Below are positions 36,633-49,627 of a DNA stretch of 64,000 bases, piece by piece. The notes under the pieces were generated by a model. It was given only the letters and a program-made list of their open reading frames with translations. It had not been told where the DNA came from and did not search any database. The first letter of the stretch is position 1. Every line of letters starts with the position of its first letter. The translations under genes and the position numbers were made by a program. Location of the stretch: positions 13,649,922 to 13,713,921 of the forward strand of contig LS997565.1 of NCBI GenBank assembly GCA_000469685.2, read 5' to 3'. The DNA is from Haemonchus contortus. Lineage: Eukaryota > Nematoda > Chromadorea > Rhabditida > Trichostrongylidae.

Positions 36633-39600
36633 TCAGGAAAGCATGATTTGATTGATAGCAGCAAGAGAAGAGGCAAACGTCGATTCGCTATGTTCTGGGA
36701 CTTTCTCGAAACCTCCATCTGTCATAATCTGTTCGAGAACGTCACCATCACCGGAAACTTCGAGCACGACCAGAGTTGCTAAAATCATTCATATTTTTAC
36801 AAAAAATGATCCTTATCCAATGTCTTTGGACGTTAATCAGTCCCGTCTGCAGAATGAGCCCCCGCATTCGACTTCCATTCAGAATCGTAAAGGCGTATTG
36901 GATATTTATGTGGCCTATACAATGAATTATGGTTGCCAGCCGATGTACAAGTCAGTGATTTTAGCCTTCCAGACGAGTTTGGTAAAAATTAATCGGCCAC
37001 TCACTTCGAATGAACCACCGCCTATTTTTTGTAGAAATGCTATTGTATTACCCATGTGCCTTCAGAAAAAAGTAGAAAAAGCAAAAAATCAAATGAATTT
37101 TCATTGATTTTTGAAACAAAGAAACTGCAAAGGATTGGTTATTTTTGGCTCTCACAGTCAGTTTGGAACGTCATCTACAAGTACCAAAGAGTCGTAGTTA
37201 AAGCCCAATAGGAACTATCCGTATTAATAATTTCGTTCGGACAAGTACTGTAATTTTATGTAGTCGTAAATAAAATAAAACAAATGATGACGAAGTTATA
37301 AGGCTAAGGCCGAATAAAGAAAAACAAATAAAACTGGACCTGAGAAGTTCGGAGTTGTGAAGCCTACCTTATTCTGCGGCTTCTCAGAATACAGTATTTT
37401 CTAGGATGAATGGTTACTACATACCTAGCGCTTGCGCCACCTATCTTCAAACAAATCTCGATTTTTGGGGTTTGGAAACCTTTCATCCATCATTAAGCTT
37501 TGAACATCAATTTTTACTTCAATAAACAACCAGTGAATGTAGTACTTGTTAATGAGCACAGATCACTCGGTTTCTAAGTACGAGCCGGTTTTTTGGAGGA
37601 CAGCCATTTCGAGATCCCGAACACCACTTCACATTGTCATCAACACTTCGATGGTCGACTCGATATGTTCCAATGGGGACTCAGTAACTATTTAGCAAGC
37701 AGTTCAGTTGTTAAATAAGGCTTCCTCATTGGCGTGTTTATGTTTAGGTTTAGCGGAGAATAGGAGTCACGAATGGTCCACCACCGCTAGGTATGAACGA
37801 ATTCACTTGCTAAAAATGCATAAGCGATACGCCATGGTGCTACCACCATCTCAAATTTTGAGGAGCAGCCTACACTTTCGATTTACTACCCTTAATATGG
37901 GCATCCTCTTGAACGCTTACCTCTCACCATATCAAAAAAAAAAACTTTGCCAATAAAATTAGAAACTCACAAGAGTTTTTCGTTGATATCCCGAGCTTGG
38001 ATCCGTGTTTTTGAAGATCAATCTCGTTGGTACTCACAAGCCTGAGCGGGGGAGAGGCAACCACTGCCTGGGCAACTTTCTGACATCGTTTGACGAACGT
38101 AAGGCGCTGCTCTCCGTCACTGTTCACTGCTTGGAAGTAGTGGCTCTGCAAGGAGGCTCGAGACATTCCCTGTTCGATTAAATCGCTTTAGTTAATCACT
38201 TATGCTCGGTTTAAGATTGCTTGAGCTTCAATTAGTTTAGAAGCGAGACATGCTTTAAGGCTAACGCTACAAGAATTCTGAAACCTTTGATAGAAACTGA
38301 GCCAGCAACAGTGGCTAGTTCGTTCTAATTGACAAGTTCAGGGATTCACAAGAATGAAATGTTTGTATCAGAAGAATTACACTCCATACTTTGTCCGTTA
38401 GTACGTACCTTTCCGAATGGTTCTTGACAATAAGGAATGTCTGAGTCATTAACATCTGCCAATAATCTTTGAGATGCCAAAACAGACGCATAATCCGAGC
38501 TCTGTAAGCAGAAAAAATTGCCGATATTTGAAAAGCGATGCTTTGTCCCTACACAACCCTTTCGTGTATTCTTTGTTTCTGCACTCTTTTCGTTAAAGGC
38601 GCTGTTCACGAAAAAATGGTTTCGGAGATTTGCACATGGTTTGAATTCGACGCCCCCTGTGATACCATTTGTGCAAGAATGAGGTCGGAAAACGGCTGGA
38701 TAGGGCACAATAAGGGGCCGGAGAGTTATCCACGGTCGCCCTCCGCCCCTCGCTAGGCCGACTACGAGTTCAAATTGTCCTTAACCACATTCGCACCGGA
38801 GCGAAGTTGGTGAAAAGTCGATAAGCTGGTTGGCAAATTGCCAGGAATGGTCAGCTGGTCGACCGCCTCGTACCGGAGCTAGTATTCAGCTGTTATTTCT
38901 ATTATTCTACTATTATTCTGCTCTATTCTCTTCTAAATATTCCCTGCCTCCCGTCGTCGAATGGATAAGGTAAGTATTTCAGGGAGATAATAATAGCAGG
39001 GAGAAATACGATCAGCTGTTTGGGTGTGTTGTCTGTATTGCAGACATTGCGTCGCCTTCGTGCATTCTCGCCCGAACACTCCCTACCCGCCGTTATTTCA
39101 ATGTGAGACTAGTCCAACCCCCTTTCCAGCTTTTCTTTGACCCTTTCTATTTCTTTTTGTTCATGGTTTTTTGCGCTTTTTTCGTAGTTATCGCTTTATT
39201 CTGAAGTAGTTCTATCAATTCCCGTCAAAAAAGGGTACCCTAACTTTTTTGTGAACGGTGCCTTTAACTACTTTCGAGAACATCTTCAACCCGTCAACAA
39301 CCCATCAACATAGCCCTGGGAGACTTTGAAGCAAATTCGCCAGTGACGTCTTCTCGCTCTAGATAAGATCGAAATAAGGCGTCTGACTTCCAGAAGGAAT
39401 GGGAGGCTTTCTAGTCACCAGCGTGACCATGAAAGCTTTCTACAGGGAAAAAGGAGCAAATTTATGATTCTTCAGTAAATGAGCAATTTCCAAGCTGGAG
39501 AATTTTTTATGGCTGCGGTGCTATGTTAGCAGGTGCCGCATGTAGTCTCTTTTAGTTTAACTTTCAATGGTCGCACTTAGCTTTTATAAGTAATTTCCAA

Positions 39601-42600
39601 ACCAACCGGGCAAAGAGCTCTCGCTCCCATGCCCTGATGTACCTACAGGCTACCTCCAAAATTACCTCCAACATCTTAGGCACATCATCCTTCTGACAAA
39701 ACATGGAATAAAACCCAACTCGAAAGAAAAAATGTTTTCTACGGAACCGTTCGCACTAGATCGCTTATGAGTTGTAAACTGGTTTCATTTCTAGACAATT
39801 AAGACTTTATATTCGAGAAAACTTTAGCAATACTCACAAGTTCGAGAGCTTCTCTGCTTATCTTGTAATGCAGTGATCCCTTTTCCGGAGTGAAATCGTG
39901 CACTGAAGTCGAATGGCGAGAGAAAGGACTCAAACGAGCAGCAATCAAATCATCTAAAAGTAGAATTGAATTTAATTTAATAAATCAATTCAAAAAATAA
40001 AACAATGCCCAAGACAGGAATCGAACCTGTGTCGCCACGGCCACAACGTGGAGTACTAACCACTATACTACTTGGGCCGAGGGCTCGGGTCACAACCATT
40101 GTTTATCAAGCGCGCATTTTGCGACCGACAACAACAAGCAGGATAATTACTACACGGCCTGGCTGCCTAATGGGTAATCGCTAGGTATTTCATATTTGAC
40201 ATCTATTACTATATTATTTATTATTGCTCAAAACCTATTAGGGGGGCTCACTCCGAACAAACAAGTTTAAAATAAAGAAGAATGGAGAAAAAAAGGACTC
40301 AAAACTAACTTTGGTATGCTATTCATTTTCACAGTCAACACTGTAAACGCCCCAACTCTAAACCTAGAAATACACTTCGTAGATGCAAAACAATGCCCAA
40401 GACAGGAATCGAACCTGTGTCGCCACGGCCACAACGTGGAGTACTAACCACTATACTACTTGGGCCGAAAGTCAGCTCGCAACCGCTGTTTATCAGCTGG
40501 CAACTTGGCACCACCATTGATAAAGGCAGAGGATAAATACTATTTGGTTTGGATTCCTAGCTATGGTCACGGTGACTTTTTTCAATCACTTGCGAAAAGA
40601 AATTGAAAGGAACCTTGAGAGCGATACGTACCAGAAGCTCGAGGGCGGAAAGTTACAGTACAGAGCTGACAAGTTCCCTTGCACCTATTAGAGACTATTA
40701 CGTTTACTGCTTTCTATTACCTACCACCTGCATCTAACGATTTCCGATTCAAATAATTGGGGAATGTTTTTTTTACCCGGTTGAAAGTGAAGCCAACATG
40801 AGATTATCCCTGGACATCCTTTCCAGGCTAAGCGATGTGAAGTTATGTGGACGAGTTTACGACCAACAATAGAGAATTTTGTTGGTCGTAAACTAAAGAA
40901 TTTCACTCACCAACAAATGCGTCGTAGTGCAATACTAGTGGATGAAAAATAGCATCTGATGTTTCTTCAATGATGGGTTGGGTGGCACAGTGTAGTGCGA
41001 TGTGTAACGAGCGGCAATCCCTGGTTCGGAGCTGTTGGCAAGCCACCAAAACCGTACATGATTGGCAGTCCCGTAGAAAAACGCTGAAAAATTAATGCTA
41101 TCGGAAAAGCAAAGGGAAATATAGAAAAAATGTTTACTGGCAGCCCAACTCAGTCGAAGATTTTCTTGGCAAAAGGTGTAGCTTATCTAGCAGGCATTGA
41201 AGGTAGCATTAAGCCCTCTTAATTAGGGGTTTTCCTTCTGATGCTAATTACTCCTCCTAATGGACGAGTCGTAGCAGGATTTGGAGGCTCCCTTCATCGC
41301 AGAGTGATAAAGAAAGCAGGAATGAGTCTAACATTCTTTCACAGTCTACGCCACCGACAGTGCCTAAGATTAAGAGATACCGAAAGAGGAACCTTTTTGA
41401 CCTCGTTGAGGATCGTTTCGGCCATCTCACTAGAAAATCACTTCATTCTAAAAGGAAGGGCATAGGAAACATTTCATACTTTTGCACTGTTCCTAGAATT
41501 AATTGTTGCTCTCTCTTTAGTTCAAGTCAACGACAACCGCCGCCGGTAAGCATATGAACAGAGACCCTTGGGCGTAATGGTTGACGATAGTCTTTGGATA
41601 CCAATAGCTTTTATTTTTGGGGAAAGTTCTCCCTGAAATAGAGGGACCCAACGACAAATGTTACTTAAGGGTGAATGCACCTCTACTTTTACTCATAACA
41701 TACCGCACTAGAACCCATCAAAAACACAATACAGAAGAATTAAAACAAAGGCGCTTACCTTCCAGCACAAGGAGCTAGCACTATTAAACAATCCGAGCAG
41801 TCATCGACGGTGATGGTGGAAGTATGGTCGAGCACCAGCAATTTGCTGTTCTAAAAGACGATAGCTCAAGAAAAATCCCAAAAAAGCTTGGCTAGTCACA
41901 AAGCAATTCCTCATCATCATGTCTAATTATTGAATTCCATTTGCTTGTTATTATGACATTTTTTGCAGTTCTCACGATGAAGGCAGCAGTAGTAATGTTG
42001 GTGGTAAATGATGGGAGCTAAAGCAATTGCTGGATTGACAGAAACGTTGAAACTCCTAAACAATCCATTTAATGTTGGAATCAAAGGAAAGAGCCTCCTT
42101 TGATAACCAAACCCACAAGAAATAAGATTATGCACCATGCGTAGAAACAGCTCACAACGGAAACGATCTCCGTTATTTCCACTTAGGACGAACATGTGTA
42201 CCACAAGTGTGCCGAAGGCCTAGATAAGGTGCGGTAAGGGTGAAAAATTGGGATTTTCGACGTCTACACTCAACGACGGACTTGTTTTAACGGCGTCATA
42301 GAGGCTGCATCATCCATCACGGAACACACATGTTGAAAATTCGAACAACTAGTCCCGACTCCTGGCGACAGTCGAAGGCAATTTTTTCCAACTTTTTCCT
42401 ATTATGGTCAGCTCTTTACGCATCTGCATACAAGTGTGATCTCATCCAATCCTGTCATGGTAACCTCGTACAGTGCCTACTCACATTACTACTTGATAAG
42501 CTTTATTTCTCGCAAATTATGCGAATATTTCTTGCCCTTCCCGACACTGATGCATTATTTTTCATCAACACTACCGCACCTGAAGGGTACGTCAAAATAA

Positions 42601-45600
42601 TGGTGAACTCGATGGCCTTCCCAAAAAGGACCAAAGGAAAACTAAAAGAGGGATCAGATCAATCTTCTTACTGTTCACGACGGCCACCCTTCACTTCTCA
42701 ACAATCACTAGAAGTATAAAATATACCTTGCAAGTCTCTATAGCCATCGGTTGTCCAGCGATTCCACGACGGATTTCTGTTGCCCCTTCCAAATCGTGTA
42801 TCCGATATTTGTCAATGTCCATTTGTGGACGGCGTTCCCTGAAACAGGCATTTCATCATTCAGTTGCAATCCATCAAGCAATGAATTACCCTCAATCACA
42901 GATTAGTCCTCTATTGAGGATTTTTATGGAGGAGCCAATCGACATATTGCAGTAATAGAGGTTTTTGGAGTGTTTCAAGAGCTAATTTATATGGAGTGGA
43001 TGAAGTGCTTGTGATGAAATTTTTCTTGCATTCAGGAGGAAGGGACTGACTTTTTAGCGGAACTCCAGGCAGCTTATGACCATGCCTTTAACTTGAGGCA
43101 TATGAAGAATAATTGGCGTTACATATTTTAGTCATACAAAACGTGAGTCATGTCATATTTGGTAGTAAGAAGGAAACTGGGACAGACTTAGAGGCAATCC
43201 GCTATAAACCGGTGATGACGAGAGCCTTCCTTCCTATGGCTGCTAGAGACAGAATTATTCATAGACATGTAGGCTATCAAGGGTCAAAAAACGAGCACCT
43301 AACATTTGTCATCAGAGGTAAACTGCTGCTCTTTGGGAGTTTGGACGAGTTTCCATCAATACCGTGAATACAGCATTGTTTTGTAAGTCGATTACATTGG
43401 ATTCGCTCTCTCCACGGAATTCTACTATATAAACGCGTATTAAATTTCGAATTGAACTTTAAATTAGTGGAGGGTTCTTTTCCTTAAGTCTTAACGAACA
43501 TCAGGCAATCGCGAGTCCGGTGTAAAAGATCTGAACGAAAGGAACGTTATGCTTCGTGTGTTTCGAGAGAATTTCCAGGGCGGTGACTGGGTGGATTCCT
43601 CGGGACGTCAAACGAACACCAGGAAGCTCCCAGCTTTATGGCTTATTCTTTACAAAAGCTCTGAAGGAAAGGGAAGGTATGTCACTTTACCCGAGTGAGG
43701 AGGGAGGGTCATGGAACCCGGGGGATCGTCTGGATTGTAATGGTTCGCAAAAGGGAATGGAGACGGTACTGGCGCCTACACCAGATCGACGATCAACGGG
43801 CCGACTGGTGGTGCGGTTCATGCGGGTGGGTGATGTTCTCTGCCTTTGTTGAGAGTGTTTTTGTAAATATTATTTTCGTATATTAAGAAAAACAAAAAGT
43901 ATCATTTCATGGAAGAAAAAGTATGGCTGTGGAAAGCTACACCGGATTAGAAGAAGCGGAACTGTGATAAGGTTAGCACAAAGCCGACTGGATAGCCTAA
44001 CGGCGAGACGCGGAATCCATCGCTTTTATATTAACTTTTTTATTCGAAAATTTTACTCATAATATCGTCAAACCATGCTAATTAGGTGCGTCCGCTCAAA
44101 GAACTTCCACATATTTCATCAAATCGCTTTGTTGTCGAATCAGTTGCTTACACTTCCTGTCTGTTTTGACCATTTACGTCAGCATTGTTGACTGTTCCAG
44201 TTAGAAGTTATGTTGTTTTGGTTTACGGGGCCAATTTGGCTGACGTATACTACTGCGAGCATTTTTACTCTAACATCTCTATTGAGCACAACTCTAGGCA
44301 TTTCAATGGGCCTTTGTAAAGGGATCGGATCCCGAAACGATATCTCACGCCAACAGAAACATCCAGCCCCCAAAGTCGGTTCATTGGACCCAGACTCGTC
44401 TCGTCTGGGAGGATAAAAACACAGTCTTGTACATCGGTTGGCCACCGCAAGTCATTCTAGGCCACATACGCATTCGAAACGTCACTACGCTTCTGATAAG
44501 GAACTATGCTTCTGAGTGGAAGTCGAATGCGAGGCACATCCCAGAAACGGAAGTGCTTAATGCCAAAGACCCCATTTGTATGGATCAGTCCACATTTCGC
44601 CCTCATCTACCCTCCTTCCGACTGTACCGATAAAGATGAGCTGCTGAAGTAGGCCAGGAGAGGTAACTCTTTCTACCACATCTACATTCGATTTGGTTAC
44701 ATCTATACAGAAGTGTTTGTTTGGCTCAATCTTTTTACGTTATAATGTACAATAGCTATGAATAAATAAACAAATAATTGAATAAGTAAATAAAGTCATG
44801 TCCATCTTTTTCGGTACTCCATTAGCATATTTTAAACTGGTAAGAAGTAACAAGACCAGTTCTTTGAATAACATTAAGCAGTACTTTCAATAGGCCAGCA
44901 GTCATGAGATGAAGCACTTATAAAAGAAACGAAAAGCGGCCTCTGGCACTGTGCTGTCTGGAGCTTTGCTTTTATTTCATATTTTTTAGCATGAAACTTT
45001 CATGCTTCGAGAAAGTAGTTAGATAACAGTAACAGTAATAAACAACATCAATGGAACTTTCGCCATCTCATCGTGAAATTATGGAAAGCTATCTCGAATT
45101 CGAAAAAAAACGCGCAGCTCAACAAAAGCATTAGTCGGTTGGGATACTTTGAGGATGGCTCCAGTTTTGTCAATCTCATTGCTAACACTAGATACCATCA
45201 TGAAAAACGTCGTGGGTGAGACGTCGAGAACCATCCTTATCGCTGAATCCATTACTCTAGAGGAAGGTTTATTTCCGTGAATGGCCTATTACGCGAGTCA
45301 CTTGTACTCAATAGAAGGAGATCCCGAACTTCGCTGGGGGAGATTTTGCTTAAACGTCACCCACTAGAGCTTATATTCAAACTTTGTGAAGAGTCTAAGA
45401 AAACAACTCCATTATGCAATAGTCGTGGTTCAGAGAAAGCCATACGGTGCTATTCTACACTTCCAACAACGGGAGAAAGGAGGGTGAAGGTTCATAAAGC
45501 ATCGGTTTCTTTTCTGGATTTCTGCTTCTCTATTGCACCAGGCGCATAGACCCTTCGTGGAATAAGGCATCACATCCGGACACGTCATGCGATTTTGTGA

Positions 45601-47808
45601 TGATCGTTGGACCAGAAAGGTTACTAAGTGGATCTCCTGGGACGTCAAACGAACACTAAGACGGCAGCTAGCGCGATGGTCAGACTTCCCCACGAATGCC
45701 CTACGAAGAAGATGGTTTGTCCCCAGTTTCTCGAACTGCATGGATCACTGGACTACACTGTTCAATGACGGGGACGAATGAAGACGAAACTGGAGTTTGC
45801 TAGAACAAATCAATGAACATCGTACGGCCATCATATCGTATGAGGAGAGAAAGTAAGTAATTCTAGAAAATCGTGACGATTATTCAGTTATTTACCACGG
45901 TGAACATCAAGTGCATAGCTGGCCACCCAAAGCGGCTACATAAGGCGAATCACAAATATACGTAATCACAACTGATGATACACGAAAACCCGCTAAGCCT
46001 TCCCAAGAATAGAGCCGCACTCGATCCAGGCTAATGGCAAGTAAGCCTATGAAGAAAAGGCAGCGACGTAAGCACCAGGAACTCGAACAACATCATAGAA
46101 GCTCAAGAGCAAAATGGATTCCCGGAAGGTATCGTGTGGGACCCCAGCTTTTTACTAGAACGACCATGGTCTCAGGCGAGACTATAAAGTAAGCAAGTGT
46201 ATGAGGAGGGTCCCTGAAAAAGGTGAGAAAACATGAGAAAATAGCTCTACGCAAACAGCGATCACTAGATGTTTGCAAGGATGGACCGTGAGCCTGGGCT
46301 GCAACTTCTGGAGACTCTCAGAACACTAATCGCTTCCTTGTTTACTCAAATGAATCGACAGGTAAACATTCTGGGTAAATAAACAAATAAAAAAATAACA
46401 CCTTCACGGAAACCAAGTTTTTATAACTACAAACAGAACCCTAGACGAAATTCATTCAAAGCCGTATTAATTCGATAACCGAGCTTTGGCTCGTTAAGTC
46501 CGAATAAGAAAGGCCCGACGGAGCTTGGGTAGGTGATAATTGGTTTTAGTGATCAGTTACAATTACCTTTCATCATCAACATCATTAACGTTGTGGCCTG
46601 GTAAAACTCCGTGAGCCAACTAATCATCCACGCCACGAGCTTCATTGGAGTCTTCTAGTTATTGGGGTGATCGCGTCAACCCACAAGGCTATTTTGCCTA
46701 AAAAAGCTGCCACTAGCTTTCGGGAAGTTCTTGATAGTCAAGTTCGAAATGCAGCAGTACTTACGATAATCTCTCTGGGTACTCAGAGGGATAAAACCAA
46801 AAAATTTTCAAATGGATACTGTAGTGCTTTGCCCTACAGGTTTATTACTCGCAGAGCTTCTTTATTTGGTCGATCTTCGGTACAAATTGCTTTTCTCAAA
46901 GGCCCGAAAGTGGTCCTGAAGCTCTGATCTGTGGTTTCCCTTATCAGACACCCAAACACACTGGGCCGGCTGCAACAAATCTCAGAACTTGAAGGCCATA
47001 AAGTTTGTTTTTTTTGCTTTTTTTGAATAGTTACGGGGGTATTGCATGGCTGAATGATGAATTGCAAGATGATGGAAGCTTTAACAAATGTCGGAATTAC
47101 CCATTATGAAATTCATCATTTTAGGGGACCTTAACATGAAATCCTGTTAAATGAGCCATATAGAGAAAGATTACTATAATAGAGAACGAAATGAGGCCAA
47201 ATTCAATAGGAAAGACTTGTCGGAAGCTGCATGTAATCTCGTCCAAATCTCTTAATCTCATCTTACGGCTCTCGACAAATTCTAAACGAAAAACCTTGGA
47301 CGGTAAATCATGCAAATGACGGAAAGCACGCAACGTGGCGTGTCGAGTTTCCGTTACTTACAAGTATTTCTTCTAAAAGTTAGCACATACCATGAGAACA
47401 TTGCTTCGCCTTGGTTTTCTTCAACATTCACTTCTTCAGGCTCCTCAGCTACCTGAATAGATTTGTGTGGGCGAATTAATAACTAGTAGGATTAAGGGAT
47501 ATAGGTATTTCTTATAACCTTGTACTGATCTTCTCGCTTCGATTTGGGTGCTCGATGACAACATGACAGCCAAGGCATCCAGATATGATTGAAAAGTGAT
47601 AAAGATGAGTCTCAAGTTGATGACCTCACCTAAGGGATTGATTAGACTTATCAGCGACGAACGTGACGAAGGTGAAAGAGATTTGGCATCCGTTGCCGTG
47701 GTTACAAATCGTCGCCGTCGTCGTCCTAGCACCTCGCAGCAGCTATGGCGTTTGGCTGTTTGATTGCTCTGCAACTGGAGTTACTTTTGATGGGGAGGAA
47801 AATCCCAT
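36633..47808 (-). CDS. rpi-2: RP2/XRP2 homologue (tubulin cofactor C-domain GAP)
   Basis: Nine minus-strand exons: 47785-47808, 47391-47452, 42727-42838, 41759-41850, 40911-41083, 39838-39953, 38409-38501, 37971-38169 and 36633-36778. They join in frame into 338 residues (human RP2 has 350). Exons 2-6 carry the cofactor C beta-helix: [59 protein letters not shown] and VHDFTPEKG. These align with human RP2, including the QQxRxRDC arginine that serves as the Arl3 GAP finger. The last exon ([10 protein letters not shown]) matches the end of the NDK-like C-terminal domain. The middle of that domain is diverged. By homology it is a membrane-associated GAP for Arl3-type GTPases in ciliary lipid-protein transport. 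Exon 1 (MGFSSPSK) is the weakest call: it offers Gly2 for myristoylation but lacks the Cys3 palmitoylated in human RP2, and its donor is GTAACT. Confidence 0.9.
36821..37062 (-). repeat. tRNA-derived SINE in the last RP2 intron
   Basis: The shared tail and body are clear (CGTTAATCAGTCCCGTCTGC, CCAGCCGATGTACAAGTCAG, CCAGACGAGTTTGGT on the plus strand). The tRNA-like head is degraded. It lies in the intron between exons 8 and 9. Confidence 0.55.
38700..39200. other. repeat-like sequence in an RP2 intron
   Basis: Sequence within the 38502-39837 intron. It shows a partial inverted match around two CAGCTG sites (about 38888 and 39016) with CTATTATTAT-type interiors. No family assigned. Confidence 0.3.
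40006..40077 (-). tRNA. tRNA-His (GTG)
   Basis: A 72-base cloverleaf on the minus strand. The acceptor stem is GCCCAAG/CTTGGGC with discriminator A. The A box is TAGTGGTTAGTACT. The anticodon arm is CCACG-TTGTGGC-CGTGG with anticodon GTG, and the T arm is ACAGGTTCGATTCCTGT. There is no intron. It lies in the RP2 intron between exons 5 and 6, on the host strand, 388 bases from an identical second copy. Confidence 0.95.
40394..40465 (-). tRNA. tRNA-His (GTG), second copy
   Basis: Identical over the tRNA body to 40006-40077. Flanks are related but diverged: both copies have CCGA after the acceptor stem, then GTTTATCA about 30 bases on. This indicates an older tandem duplication with only the tRNA conserved. 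Confidence 0.95.
40855..40893. other. perfect 15-base hairpin beside an RP2 splice donor
   Basis: GTTTACGACCAACAA (40855-40869) and its exact reverse complement (40879-40893), with a 9-base loop. In the RP2 transcript it would begin 12 bases after the GTGAGT donor of exon 5. Confidence 0.7.
43550..43850 (+). pseudogene. RTE-type retrotransposon, decayed 3' end
   Basis: The plus strand reads [16 protein letters not shown] and FFTKALKER. After a frameshift it reads [20 protein letters not shown] and CGSCGW. This is the C-terminal tail of an RTE reverse transcriptase with the core missing. Confidence 0.75.
44290..44570 (+). repeat. tRNA-derived SINE copy
   Basis: Plus-strand orientation. The body matches the reverse of the copy at 34701 (CCCAGACTCGTCTCGTCTGG, GGCCACATACGCATTCGAAA), ending in AATGCCAAAGAC. 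The head has a weak B-box-like GGGATCGGATCCCG. Confidence 0.55.
45585..45850 (+). pseudogene. RTE-type retrotransposon, decayed 3' end
   Basis: The plus strand reads [18 protein letters not shown], then [15 protein letters not shown] and [13 protein letters not shown], a stop, and [16 protein letters not shown]. It is in one frame apart from the stop, and better preserved than the copy at 43550. Confidence 0.75.
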
Positions 47809-48419
47809 CAGATTGGGATATAGCGATGTAGAAATCAGTTGCCAAAGTAAATAACTCTGGCCGATATTAGCGGAAAATTCCTTATTCCCTGGGTAGGGCT
47901 TTTCTCCGTCAAGCGGGTTCTACTTCAATATGGGTGGTCATGATGCTGCCCAAAACCGTGTAAGTTTGTTGGAAGCGCTGAAGAAGATGTATTGCCCATG
48001 AATGCGGCACGCAATTGACTTCAGAATCCTGGAGCCGATCGATACGTTACGGCTTACTCAATGACTTTTAGCTGTGGTCAATGTTTAGTGGCTGTTTTTG
48101 GTTCACACAAAATATTATAAATGAAATAATCGAGGCGTGGGTGTAATGTGATCGACTTTGGTTTAATGAGGACAGGTTTTTCTCGGAGCAACTCAGTGAG
48201 TTTTCATTCTCAGCGTGCTAAGCGTCTCCATCTTCTGCCACAACCTAGAAAGAAGTTCCACCAATTCTGCCACCTAGTTTGGCATCCTACGTGCCCATGT
48301 ACTCTACGTTCATCTCCCATCAGATCACACACTTTGTCGTGGAATTCGCATCACGGGCTCGACGAGTGAATGTAGGAGTAAGGATCTTCCCTCGACTGGC
48401 AGTAGATACGCTATAATCT

Positions 48420-48625
48420 CAAACGACCTGCCCCCTCCTTTTCTACGCTGTCTTAAACAGTAGGAAAGAATCAGTGATCATCCCTTTGGTTATCGACCTG
48501 TTCGAGCTAACTCTGTACCGATTCATTGCAGTCTGGGTGGGCCAGACCGTTCGAGGAATCACAAGCATACCAGTCCTTTCGTGAAGGAGGGCTGGCAGTC
48601 TTCCTGGTGTTCACTTGACGTCAAA
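48420..48625 (-). pseudogene. RTE-type retrotransposon, heavily decayed 3' end
   Basis: The minus strand has DVK, a stop, then TPGRLPALLHERTGM, VIPRTVWPTQTAMNRYR and SSNRSITKG. This follows the spacing of the RTE tail (DVKRTPGR...PRA...HWTTLARD...RYW...) with many substitutions. Confidence 0.45.
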
Positions 48626-49627
48626 TGAATAATTAAATGAATAAAAAGCGATCCGGTAATTGACAGGGTTTTGAATACCAATTGAATCCTTAGATAATCC
48701 TGTGAGCCTATTCATCGAATACATTCCCTTCCACCTCAATGGAATCCACACCCATTCCTGACTTTTTAGAACTGTCCAGCTTGTTCACCTTCTTGAACGA
48801 TATTCATTTCACCGGTTTCTTAATGTCAAGACTTCACAACAATAAATGCTTCAGTTTTCTACCCACGCTTTTGGATAGCTTCAGTATCTCGGAGAGTGGG
48901 AATGAATCACATCTGAAGCTGTGCCTATCAAATAACGAACGAACGACTCATTAACTACTGCTGTGCCTCTGCAGTCTCATCGATTTTCGGCCATCTGAAT
49001 CCAGTGAGCTGGACTAAAAAGTTAACTTATCGTCATTCTTCTTTGCAATTTAGCCCACAGTGAGCTTAGCTCTTTGACTGGGCTGTCTTGAATTGTTTCC
49101 AGCTCCCTTAGGTTTAACATTCCAGAGGTAAAGCTGTCTGCACAAAACTACAAAATGCAAAAAGTTTTCTCTTTTGTATGTGACCGTGCGAACCCCAAAA
49201 AGGCTATCTACCCCATGGGGCACCCCTATACATCCGTGCAGACGGTATGGGCATTTCCCCGTCTATTAGGCGATATCGCGCACTTTCGTGAAGACTGTAA
49301 TTCTTATCTATTTACCTGTGCTGACGGTACGAGAATCGCTCGCCGTACACCCGTTTTATTGTTCCATGCGCTACCAATCGATGACCACTCGAGAGCAGGT
49401 GGGCCCACCAATCCTTCTGAAGAGAGACGGGCATATGGATCAGTCAGGATCAATCACCTCATTGCACTTCGCCGCTCTACACTGCCCTGCTACACCTATT
49501 TCCGCTATCGCAATTGATGAGAAAATCGGTTCATTGGCTTCCCGGTGTGGCTATTGGTACTAACTTCATCACATCATGGAGGAATAATTCAGAGCAAAAT
49601 CTGATTGGGTAGCTATAATAAAGGATG

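Larger units (their letters stand above)
42839..47390 (-). other. large intron 2 of the RP2 homologue
   Basis: A 4.55-kb intron containing two RTE tails (about 43550-43850 and 45585-45850) and a SINE (44290-44570), all on the strand opposite to the host gene. No other exon was identified in it. Confidence 0.7.

Noticed and set aside
36652..37107. 151-codon open frame on the plus strand
   Set aside because: It is antisense to the last RP2 exon and runs into a SINE. No family or splice support.
47633..47774. Frame [17 protein letters not shown] as RP2 first exon
   Set aside because: Its donors give the wrong phase or are poor, and it lacks the expected MG start. 47785-47808 fits phase and the myristoylation motif better.
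47930..48003. MGNTSSSALPTNLHG as RP2 first exon
   Set aside because: It is attractive as a myristoylated start, but no usable phase 0 donor occurs before its stop codon.
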